Under the pieces are notes generated by a model. That model was not told the DNA's origin, searched no databases, and worked only from the letters and a program-made list of their open reading frames with translations. The position numbers and the translations under genes are program-made. From positions 1 to 64,000 of the forward strand of contig CANGNA010000010.1 in the NCBI GenBank assembly GCA_947455215.1: 64,000 nucleotides of DNA, written 5' to 3'. Below are positions 30,918-38,541 of the stretch, piece by piece. Within the stretch, counting starts at the first letter, position 1, and each line of letters begins with the position of its first letter. Source of the stretch: Chitinophagaceae bacterium (lineage in GTDB: Bacteria > Bacteroidota > Bacteroidia > Chitinophagales > Chitinophagaceae).

Positions 30918-32765
30918 TTAATATCCTCTTGCTTCTTTCTGCTCCATGTAGTTGATGAACGCACGGTTGGCTACGCGGTTGCCCCCCGGTGTGGGGTAGT
31001 TGCCGGTAAAATACCAGTCGCCTTTATCGTTGGGGCAGGCGTCGTACAGGCCTTCTATGCTCTGGTAGATCACATCTACCTGTGCATTTACATCGGCGTG
31101 GCGCAGCATGCGGGCTATCTTTGCGCTGATCTCTTCGGCAGTGAACGGCTCATATATTGCCCTTACAAAGTTTTGTTCTTTCAGCTTATTGTTTTGCTCG
31201 GCATCTTTACACAGATTGTAGGTGTCTGTGAGGACGTGTTCCCTGCCTGTTTCCTTAAGCAGCTGTACGGCGGCCTGGAAGGCAATGAAATCGCCCATGC
31301 GGCTCATATCTATACCGTAGCAATCGGGGTAGCGGATCTGCGGGGCAGATGATACTACTATGATACGCTTAGGGCCCAGGCGGTCGAGCATCTTGATGAT
31401 ACTCTCTTTCAGAGTGGTGCCGCGAACGATCGAGTCGTCAATGACCACCAGGGTATCGACATCGCGTTCTACGGTGCCATAGGTAATGTCGTATACGTGT
31501 TGTACCATCTCGTTGCGCGAGGCATCTTCCGTGATGAAGGTGCGCAGCTTGGCATCTTTGATGGCTATCTTCTCGATACGAACACGACGATTGATGAGTT
31601 CACGCATTTCGTCGGCGGTCAGCTCGTCTTTGCGCGCCATGATGCGCGTGAGCGTTATCTCTTTCAACCAGTCTTCCAATCCCTTTATAAGGCCGTAGAA
31701 TGCAGTCTCGGCAGTGTTGGGGATGAAGGAAACGATGGTATGCTTGAGGTGATAATCCAGCTCTTTGAGCACGGTTGCGGCCAGGTTGCGGCCCAGCTGC
31801 ATACGCTCGCGGTATATAGACGGATCGCTGCCGCGGCTGAAGTAGATACGCTCGAAGCTGCATGCGGTGAGCTTGCGGGCAGGCAGTATCTCTACATCTT
31901 TAAAGTCGCCATTGGCAGATATAATGATAGCATGGCCTGGTGCGAGCTTGATCACGTCTTCTTTTGTTACATTGAATGCCGTCATAATAGCAGCACGCTC
32001 TGATGCAGCCACTATAACCTCGTCGTTCTTGTAATAGTAACACGGCCTGATGCCGTTGGCATCGCGCATCACGAAGCTATCGCCATTGCCGATAAGCCCG
32101 CTGAACACATAGCCGCCATCGAAATGGATAGTGGCCTGTTTGAGGATACCCTCAATGTTCAGTGCTTCAGGGTTAGTATCGTCGGCCAGGCACAGATAGT
32201 AATGTATGGTCTCGATCATGGCGCCGAGATCGCTCTCGCGCATAGTACTTGTTGGGTGCTGCGTCAGCATATCAAACAGCTCGTCGGTATTGACGAGGTT
32301 GAAATTGCCGGCCATAGCCAGGCTACGGGTGGGGTTAATATCGTGCTTGATGAACGGATGGCAGAATTCTATATTGTTCTTGCCCTGTGTGCCGTAGCGC
32401 AGGTGGCCCAGCAGCAGCTCGCCCGCAAAACGCATGTACCCTTTCATAAAGCCGGGGTGCTGCAGGATATTGGGGTATGCTTTTTCGAGATCGGCAACCT
32501 CTTCGTTGATGTTCTGGAATATCCGGGCAATGGCCTGCTGGCCGCTTACGCGCAACCTGTGCATATTTTGGTTGCCGGGAGGCACATCCAGCTTTACACT
32601 GGCGATACCGGCGCCGTCCTGGCCACGGTTGTGCTGTTTTTCCATGAGCAGGTATAGCTTATTGAGGCCGTACACTGCGGTACCGTACTTGAGGTGGTAA
32701 TGAGAGAGTGGCTTGAGCAGGCGGATGTACGCCAGGCCACATTCGTGCTTTATCGCGTCGGACAT
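30918..32765 (-). CDS. purF: Amidophosphoribosyltransferase (PurF), long Bacteroidota form
   Basis: The 615-residue protein catalyses the first committed step of purine synthesis, making phosphoribosylamine from PRPP and glutamine. The N-terminal glutaminase domain has its nucleophile at Cys9 (HECGLAYIRLL), so eight residues must be removed to free it. NRGQDGAGIASVKLD, LRYGTQGKNNIEFCHPF and ANGIRPCYYY follow. The PRPP-binding loop DTLVVIDDSIVRGTTLKESI is in the C-terminal phosphoribosyltransferase domain. The protein is about 110 residues longer than E. coli PurF (about 505), mostly in the C-terminal half. It stands alone, not in a pur operon. Confidence 0.93.
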   Translation of the reverse strand: MSDAIKHECGLAYIRLLKPLSHYHLKYGTAVYGLNKLYLLMEKQHNRGQDGAGIASVKLDVPPGNQNMHRLRVSGQQAIARIFQNINEEVADLEKAYPNILQHPGFMKGYMRFAGELLLGHLRYGTQGKNNIEFCHPFIKHDINPTRSLAMAGNFNLVNTDELFDMLTQHPTSTMRESDLGAMIETIHYYLCLADDTNPEALNIEGILKQATIHFDGGYVFSGLIGNGDSFVMRDANGIRPCYYYKNDEVIVAASERAAIMTAFNVTKEDVIKLAPGHAIIISANGDFKDVEILPARKLTACSFERIYFSRGSDPSIYRERMQLGRNLAATVLKELDYHLKHTIVSFIPNTAETAFYGLIKGLEDWLKEITLTRIMARKDELTADEMRELINRRVRIEKIAIKDAKLRTFITEDASRNEMVQHVYDITYGTVERDVDTLVVIDDSIVRGTTLKESIIKMLDRLGPKRIIVVSSAPQIRYPDCYGIDMSRMGDFIAFQAAVQLLKETGREHVLTDTYNLCKDAEQNNKLKEQNFVRAIYEPFTAEEISAKIARMLRHADVNAQVDVIYQSIEGLYDACPNDKGDWYFTGNYPTPGGNRVANRAFINYMEQKEARGY

Positions 32766-33405
32766 GAGGGTGTAAAATTAATTTAATTTCCAGGAATGAA
32801 ACTCCAAATTTCAAGAGAGGAGATGTTAATTGTGATCGTCTGAATCAGAATTGGCCAGAATTTTAAAATTTACAGAATTTAGATTGTCTGAATCAGTATG
32901 GTGAGTATTTGAGTAAAGGCAGTATTGGAAAAAAATGAAGACAATCGGGTGTTGTTGGTGTTGATTTTGAATGGATTGTGGAATTTGGACCGGGTGTTTT
33001 TGTCTGAATCAGAATTGGCCAGAATTTAAGAATTTACAGAATTTGGGTTGTTGATTGTTATCGGAAACAGTATGGTTAGTATTTGAGTATTGGGAGTATT
33101 GATTTTTAAAAAATGAGCAAAACGGGTGTTGTTGGTATTGGTTTTGAATGGGTTGTGGAAAGTGAACCGGGTGTTTTTCGTCTGAACCATGATTCATAGG
33201 ATTTAGGGATTTTCAGGATTTACGTTTTAATGCTGAGGGCTTTTCAGGTGATGGTTTTTTATGCATGAGAAGGGGTTTTAGGTGGTGCAAAGATACGTTG
33301 GAACAAGAGGGTGTTCCAAATAAAGATATGCACAAAACGAATGTATAATTGTTGTTTTAATGATTGGTGCAGGGTTAAGATCGCTGGACAAATTTTAGCT
33401 GTTTT
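32766..33405. other. Repeat-rich intergenic region
   Basis: This 640-base gap between purF and the frameshifted outer-membrane gene contains two long tandem repeat units and a third partial one (32838-33224). The remaining 180 bases up to 33405 are A+T-rich with no gene, promoter or RNA structure that I can support. Confidence 0.6.
32838..33224 (+). repeat. Tandem 164/178-bp repeats with a third truncated unit
   Basis: Unit 1 spans 32838-33001, unit 2 spans 33002-33179, and a partial unit starts at 33180. Each begins with GTCTGAATCAGAATTGGCC followed by AGAATT/ATTTACAGAATTT words, continues through a CAGTATGGT-GAGTATTTGAGTA segment and ends in GGGTGTTGTTGGT...GAATGG...CCGGGTGTTTT. The third copy (GTCTGAACCATGATTCATAG) is diverged and keeps only the first module. 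Confidence 0.85.
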
Positions 33406-34054
33406 TTAGAAACGATAGCCAACAAAAATATTTCCAAGTCCTTTGTAGCCGTACCCTATTTCCCCGCCAAAACTCACAAAGCGTGCCTGGTATTCCAGTC
33501 CTAATAAAGTAAGTTGCCATGTATATTCCGACCTGCTATGGGCGTATGGATTTGTTGGTACTTTACCTTGTGGCCCGTAAAACATATTGGCATACTTGAC
33601 ATTGTCTACGAATGTATATGTTTCAGTGCTTTTTGTAGAGCCAACACCGATACCGCTATAAAAAATCATATTCTTTTCTGTATCTATAACATAAAAAGCA
33701 CTCTGCGGCGATCGTATACGACCTTCTTTTATAATAGCCGATTGAATACACAGAAGAAAATGTACTGGAGTGGGGAGGGCCGTAGGACAGCCGTCCCGAC
33801 TGGTTGTCTAAGCCCGCAGTTGCCCTGACGGCCAATTTATTAAAAAAAAGTCTGCGATAGGTAATGAACGCAGCGCCACTATATCCCTGAGGAATGCGGG
33901 GCATATCCATATAACCAACCAGCGGCCCATTAAATATGCCCCGGAACTGATAGTTGGAAAGTATGCCTCCGCTAAGGGAGATCTCATTATTATTTTTAGC
34001 TATTGAAACCTGGAAAAACAAAGTGCAGAGCAGGGTAGATAGTATGTATCTCAT
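33406..34054 (-). pseudogene. Outer-membrane beta-barrel-like protein gene with a frameshift
   Basis: Read from the ATG at 34054, the frame gives a good signal peptide (MRYILSTLLCTLFFQVSIAK) and beta-strand-like sequence up to YSIGYYK. It then runs into unrelated residues and a stop near 33656. A second frame continues with RIRSPQSAFYVIDTEKNMIF and ends in the barrel-like GEIGYGYKGLGNIFVGYRF at 33406. Removing one base from the T run at 33727-33730 (A run on the coding strand) joins the two into one 215-codon frame reading YYKEGRIRSPQS. It lies 35 bases downstream of the MlaE gene. It is either a true pseudogene, a phase-variable gene or a sequencing error. Confidence 0.7.
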
Positions 34055-34089
34055 ACTACAACAACGGAAAGAGTATGATTTTATTACAA

Positions 34090-34827
34090 TTATAATAGCA
34101 ACACAGTAAGGCCATAGTCGGCGAAGAGGATGAGGATGCAGCTGACCACGACGGCGGTTGTGGATGCGCGGCCGATCTCGAGTGCGCCACCTTCTACATG
34201 GTAGCCAAAATAGGACGGTATAATGGTGATGATAAGGGAGAAAACTGATGATTTGACCATAGCAAAAACCAGGTTGTATGGTACAAAACCTGTGGTAAGG
34301 CCGGTAAGGAATTGCTGGCGGGTGAGGATGTGAGAGAATAAACCAGCAAGGTAGCCACCCGATATACTGATAGCAATAGCCAGCACAATAAGACATGGCA
34401 CTACGATGATGCCAGCCAGTATTTTAGGCAGGATGAGGTATGATCGGGTGTTTATCCCCATTATTTCTAATGCGTCTATTTGTTCGCTGACGCGCATATT
34501 ACCGAGCTCCGAGGCTATTTTGGAGCCAACCACGCCAGCGAGGACGATACAGGTAACGGTAGGCGAAAATTCGAGGATGGCAGAATCGCGGACGAGGGTA
34601 CCGATGATGGACTTGGGTACGAACGGGCTGACAAGCTGGTAAGAGAACTGCACCGTCATCACCATACCAATGAACAGGGAGATGATGATGACAATAGGCA
34701 AGGAGCGGATGCCAATGTCGTTGCATTGTTCCATAAACTCTTTCCAGTAAACTTTCAGGTTCTCGGGCTTTGTAAAACCTCCCTTTATCATGAGGGATAT
34801 TTTGCCGACGTGCTCCAGGAATGTCAT
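34090..34827 (-). CDS. MlaE/YrbE-family ABC transporter permease
   Basis: The 245-residue membrane protein has five or six helices and the MlaE signature: IIISLFIGMVMTVQFSYQL, then FSPTVTCIVLAGVVGSKIAS with the conserved ELGNMRVSEQIDALEIMGIN, and a C-terminal YFGYHVEGGALEIGRASTTA. MlaE permeases work with an ATPase (MlaF) and an MCE protein (MlaD) to move phospholipids between the inner and outer membranes. Neither partner is adjacent here, so the gene is an orphan or the upstream part of a split locus. The frameshifted outer-membrane gene follows in the same direction. Confidence 0.88.
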   Translation of the reverse strand: MTFLEHVGKISLMIKGGFTKPENLKVYWKEFMEQCNDIGIRSLPIVIIISLFIGMVMTVQFSYQLVSPFVPKSIIGTLVRDSAILEFSPTVTCIVLAGVVGSKIASELGNMRVSEQIDALEIMGINTRSYLILPKILAGIIVVPCLIVLAIAISISGGYLAGLFSHILTRQQFLTGLTTGFVPYNLVFAMVKSSVFSLIITIIPSYFGYHVEGGALEIGRASTTAVVVSCILILFADYGLTVLLL

Positions 34828-34854
34828 CAGGGGCTAAAATTAGGTAAAAATGGT

Positions 34855-35091
34855 ATTGGTATGTGTGATAATGTTGTCTTAAAAAATGGGGCCAATGGAT
34901 TTTTGTGTGAACCCGGAGATCAGAAAGTAAATGCGTATAAATTTTGTCAATGTGTTATCCGGGTCAGTCGGAGACTGATTCACTTATGTCGTCAGGAGAG
35001 CGCTATGCTGAACTCTCGCGACAGGAGGAAATTGTATGTGCTCGATCTGTTTTTCGATATTGATATTAAGAATTGGATAATAGGCAAGTAG
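34855..35091 (+). pseudogene. Possible decayed glycosyltransferase (GT4) C-terminus
   Basis: The frame reads GIGMCDNVVLKNGANGFLCE followed by PGDQ and then degraded, basic sequence ending at a stop at 35089-35091. The pattern nG-xxGFLcepGD is a hallmark of the donor-binding half of GT4 enzymes. There is no start codon of its own, since upstream the frame runs antisense to mlaE, and no intact domain. It lies right before a polysaccharide operon, where such remnants are common. This rests on a short motif only. Confidence 0.35.
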
Positions 35092-35114
35092 TATTAAAGA
35101 TGGAGATAATAAAT

Positions 35115-35122
35115 TACCTTTG
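35115..35122 (+). promoter_or_regulatory. -7 box TACCTTTG of the polysaccharide operon
   Basis: Exact TAnnTTTG match 68 bases before the first start codon. The leader would contain a 7-bp hairpin, CGAAATG-AAAG-CATTTCG, at 35140-35157. The -33 element is not evident. Confidence 0.55.
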
Positions 35123-35190
35123 CACACCGAAAACGAGGGCGAAATGAAAGCATTTCGTACATTGAAAAATAATACTCAACATCATACATA

Positions 35191-37302
35191 TTGAAACAGA
35201 TCATACAATCATTCAAGACGGGCGCGACAGTGCTGGAAGAGGTACCTGCACCTGCGGTAAAGAGGGGATGTGTATTGATACAAACCACCCGTAGCCTGGT
35301 ATCGCTGGGTACGGAGCGTATGCTGGTGGAGTTTGGCAAGGCCAACCTGCTGCAGAAGGCCCGTCAGCAACCGGACAGGGTGAAGGAGGTACTGGCCAAG
35401 ATAAAGACCGATGGTCTGAAGCCTACCATTAATGCCGTGTTCAACAAACTGGGGCAGCCCCTTCCGCTGGGTTACTGTAATGTGGGCAAAGTAATAGCTG
35501 TAGGCGATGGCGTAAATGAATTCAAAATAGGCGACAGGGTAGCATCTAACGGTCCGCATGCAGAATATGTATGTATACCTAAGAACCTGGTTGCATCGGT
35601 ACCTGATAATGTTACCGATGAAGAGGCGGCCTTTACTGTTATTGGTTCCATAGGCTTGCAGGGTATACGCCTGTGCAATCCGCAATTGGGGGAAACCATA
35701 GTAGTTGTGGGCCTGGGCCTGATAGGCATGATAACAGCAGAACTGTTGGTAGCCAATGGCTGCCGTGTGATAGGTGTAGACCTGGACCCGAAGAAGATAG
35801 CCATAGCGAAGGAGAAAGGTATCATTGCCATCAACCCGCGCGATGGTGTGGACCAGGTGAAGTATGTGATCTCTGTAACAGACGGGCAAGGTTGCGATGG
35901 CGTGATCATCACGGCCAGCGCCAAGACCGACGAGATAATAGCGCAGGCTGCCAAGATGAGCCGTAAGCGTGGCCGCATCATATTGGTGGGCGTGATAGGC
36001 CTGAACATAAGCCGTGCTGATTTTTATGAAAAGGAACTGACCTTCCAGGTGAGCTGCTCGTATGGCCCCGGCCGCTACGACGACCGCTATGAAAAGGAGG
36101 GTATAGACTATCCGCTGCCATTTGTGCGGTGGACAGAGAAGCGTAACTTCCAGGCGATACTGCAGGCGATAGCCACCAGGAAGCTGAATGTGGCCGGGCT
36201 GATAACCGAGCGTGTGCAACTGGAGAATTTTGACCAGATATATGGTAACATCAGTAACCCGAATTCGATAGCATCGATACTGGAATACCCTGAAAAGAGC
36301 CAGCACGCTGTGTCTGTATCTATTACTGATGGAAAGTTTGAAGCAGGCAGGGGAGGGATAGGCATAATAGGTGCGGGCAACTTTACTGCGATGACCATGC
36401 TGCCGGTGCTGAGTGAGATCAATGCACCGCTGTATGCTATAGCCAGTGCGCAGGGCCTTACCGGCACCACGCTGGCCAAGAAACACAAGATAGGCAAGAG
36501 CACAACCGATTATAATAGCATCATCAACGACCCAACAATAGACCTGGTGATCATTACCACAAGGCATAATGAACATGCCCGCATGGTAACGGAAAGCCTG
36601 GAAGCGGGTAAACACGTGTTTGTAGAAAAGCCGCTGGCGCTGAGCCGTGAGGAACTGGACGGTATCATTAAAGCTTATAAGGGTGACAAGACGCTGACGG
36701 TAGGGTTTAACCGCAGGTTTAGTCCGCATATGCAGAAGGTAAAGCAGCTGACGGGCAATGTGCAGATGAACGTGATAGCTACCATGAATGCCGGCCATAT
36801 ACCACAGAATGTATGGGTGCATGACATGAAGGTAGGCGGTGGCCGTATAGTAGGTGAAGCCTGCCACTATATGGACCTTATTACTTACCTGACCGGCAGT
36901 AAGATAAAGAGTGTGTGTATGAATGCCATGGGCATTAACCCACAGGCCAATACAGACAGCGCATCGATACTGCTGGAGTATGAGAACGGCAGTACCGGTG
37001 TGATCAACTATTTTTCTAACGGCAGCAAGTCTTACAGTAAAGAGCGTATAGAAGTATATGCACAAGACAGAACGATAGTAACCGACAACTTCCGTGTGAC
37101 GGAGGGCTTTGGCTATAGCGGATTCTCTAAGTTGAAGACCGGTATAGACAAGGGGCATGCTACACAGTTCAAGCTACTGGTAGACAGGGTGAAGAATGGC
37201 GGGCAGGCGCTGGTGCCGTTTGATGATGCGGTAAACACAACGCTTGCCAGCTTTGCAGCTATTGAGAGCCTGCTGACAAGAAGGTGGGTGAATGTTGATT
37301 AA
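35191..37302 (+). CDS. Bi-domain oxidoreductase (MDR dehydrogenase fused to Gfo/Idh/MocA)
   Basis: The 703-residue cytosolic protein joins two NAD(P)-dependent modules. Residues about 1-350 form a medium-chain dehydrogenase/zinc-alcohol-dehydrogenase-like unit (SLGTERMLVEFGKANLL, LPLGYCNVGKVIAVGDGVNE, VVVGLGLIGMITAELLVANG). Residues about 385-703 form a Gfo/Idh/MocA unit (GIGIIGAGNFTAMTMLPVL, VFVEKPLALSREELD, VGFNRRFSPHM, GGGRIVGEACHYMDLITYLT). Such fusions are typical of surface-polysaccharide clusters and are assumed to modify nucleotide sugars. The start is TTG at 35191, giving the family-typical MKQIIQSFKTG; no ATG is available. This is the first gene of the operon that runs to 44894. Confidence 0.9.
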   Translation: MKQIIQSFKTGATVLEEVPAPAVKRGCVLIQTTRSLVSLGTERMLVEFGKANLLQKARQQPDRVKEVLAKIKTDGLKPTINAVFNKLGQPLPLGYCNVGKVIAVGDGVNEFKIGDRVASNGPHAEYVCIPKNLVASVPDNVTDEEAAFTVIGSIGLQGIRLCNPQLGETIVVVGLGLIGMITAELLVANGCRVIGVDLDPKKIAIAKEKGIIAINPRDGVDQVKYVISVTDGQGCDGVIITASAKTDEIIAQAAKMSRKRGRIILVGVIGLNISRADFYEKELTFQVSCSYGPGRYDDRYEKEGIDYPLPFVRWTEKRNFQAILQAIATRKLNVAGLITERVQLENFDQIYGNISNPNSIASILEYPEKSQHAVSVSITDGKFEAGRGGIGIIGAGNFTAMTMLPVLSEINAPLYAIASAQGLTGTTLAKKHKIGKSTTDYNSIINDPTIDLVIITTRHNEHARMVTESLEAGKHVFVEKPLALSREELDGIIKAYKGDKTLTVGFNRRFSPHMQKVKQLTGNVQMNVIATMNAGHIPQNVWVHDMKVGGGRIVGEACHYMDLITYLTGSKIKSVCMNAMGINPQANTDSASILLEYENGSTGVINYFSNGSKSYSKERIEVYAQDRTIVTDNFRVTEGFGYSGFSKLKTGIDKGHATQFKLLVDRVKNGGQALVPFDDAVNTTLASFAAIESLLTRRWVNVD

Positions 37303-37430
37303 TGGCTCAATGGCTTAATAGCTTAATGGCTCAATGAATGCGGCAATGTGGTGTATAATGGCTCAATGATAATGGGGTAATGAGGTGGGAGATTTTAATT
37401 TTTGACTTTTGATTTTTTAGTTTTTAAGAT
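37303..37430 (+). repeat. Short-period TGGCTCAATGGCTTAA repeat tract
   Basis: From about 37304 to 37368 the sequence is built from the words AATGGCTC, AATGGCTT and AATAGCTT. The same words occur at 53474-53510, in another intergenic gap. This is probably a dispersed low-complexity repeat; no function is apparent. Confidence 0.6.
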
Positions 37431-38531
37431 ATGCTCATAGATATAATAGCAGGCGCGAGGCCGAATTTCATGAAGATAGCACCGATAATAGATGCTATAG
37501 AGGTGCAGCAGCAAAATGGCAAGGATATTCAGTATCGCCTTGTGCATACTGGCCAGCATTATGACAAGAAGATGAGCGCTGATTTCTTTGAGCAGCTAAA
37601 TATACCCGCGCCTCACCATAACCTGGAAGTGGGCAGCGGTACGCAGGCTGAGCAGACCGGCAAGATAATGATGGGCTACGAAAAGCTATTGCTGGAAAAG
37701 CCTTGTGACCTGTGCATAGTTGTGGGTGATGTAACATCGACCATGGCATGCTCTATAGCTGCAAAAAAGCTGAACAATATAAAGGTAGCGCACGTGGAAG
37801 CAGGCATCCGCAGCGGTGACTGGACGATGCCGGAAGAGATAAACCGCATGGTGACGGATTCTATAACAGACTATTTCTTCACCACATCGGACGTGGCGAA
37901 CAACAACCTGCGCAAGGCGGGAATAAGCGAAGACAGGATATTTTTTGTGGGCAATACCATGATAGATACGCTGTATAAGCAGATGCCCCGTTTTCAGCAG
38001 CCGGAAGTATGGAAAACACTTGGGCTGAAAGAGAGGGAGTACATCATTATGACGCTGCACCGCCCTGCCAATGTGGACAGCCAGGATAACCTGAAGTACC
38101 TGATAGATGAGATCGTTAAATCATCGCACGGGCTGCCGCTGGTATTCCCGATACACCCGCGTACGGCTAAAATACTGGAAGCTGCGGGCGTAAGTGCGCC
38201 TAACCTGCATATTATAGAGCCGCTGGGCTACCTGGAATTCAACTACCTTGTTAAAAATGCCAAAGCAGTAATAACAGACTCCGGTGGTATTACGGAAGAG
38301 GCAACGGTGATGAGCATACCATGTATGACCTTGCGTGACAGCACAGAAAGGCCTGAGACATGTACCGTAGGCACTAACGAATTGCTGGGTACAGACCCCA
38401 AGGCGGTAGCACCTGCCATGGAAAAGTTGTTTAGCGGCAACTGGAAGAAGGGTGGCATACCGGAAATGTGGGATGGCAAAACATCGCCAAGGATAGTAGC
38501 CCACATCATGCAGCTTTTTGGTATCAACTAG
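37431..38531 (+). CDS. wecB: UDP-N-acetylglucosamine 2-epimerase (non-hydrolysing)
   Basis: The 366-residue enzyme interconverts UDP-GlcNAc and UDP-ManNAc in the cytosol. It starts with GARPNFMKIAPIIDAI, has the active-site region VAHVEAGIRSGDWTMPEEIN and contains MTLHRPANVDSQDNLKYL. The C-terminal UDP-binding segment is KAVITDSGGITEEATVMSIP followed by MTLRDSTERPE. It is full length for the family. The product UDP-ManNAc is a common building block for surface polysaccharides, which fits its place between the bi-domain oxidoreductase and the downstream transferases. The histidine kinase gene begins 10 bases after its stop. Confidence 0.95.
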   Translation: MLIDIIAGARPNFMKIAPIIDAIEVQQQNGKDIQYRLVHTGQHYDKKMSADFFEQLNIPAPHHNLEVGSGTQAEQTGKIMMGYEKLLLEKPCDLCIVVGDVTSTMACSIAAKKLNNIKVAHVEAGIRSGDWTMPEEINRMVTDSITDYFFTTSDVANNNLRKAGISEDRIFFVGNTMIDTLYKQMPRFQQPEVWKTLGLKEREYIIMTLHRPANVDSQDNLKYLIDEIVKSSHGLPLVFPIHPRTAKILEAAGVSAPNLHIIEPLGYLEFNYLVKNAKAVITDSGGITEEATVMSIPCMTLRDSTERPETCTVGTNELLGTDPKAVAPAMEKLFSGNWKKGGIPEMWDGKTSPRIVAHIMQLFGIN

Positions 38532-38541
38532 TAAAATAACA

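Larger units (their letters stand above)
34828..35190. other. Intergenic region with a probable glycosyltransferase remnant
   Basis: This 363-base gap between mlaE (-) and the polysaccharide operon (+) is not random. On the plus strand 34858-34920 reads a fragment like the C-terminal domain of GT4 glycosyltransferases (see separate entry). It is followed by a promoter box at 35115-35122 and a hairpin (CGAAATG/CATTTCG, 35140-35157). Confidence 0.5.

Noticed and set aside
32838-33224. The tandem repeats as a CRISPR array
   Set aside because: There are only two full units of 164 and 178 bases and no short constant repeat with unique spacers; no cas gene is near.
35209-37158. A 649-codon minus-strand frame opposite the bi-domain oxidoreductase
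   Set aside because: It mirrors the strongly conserved plus-strand gene; its translation is rich in His, Tyr and Gln and shows no motif.
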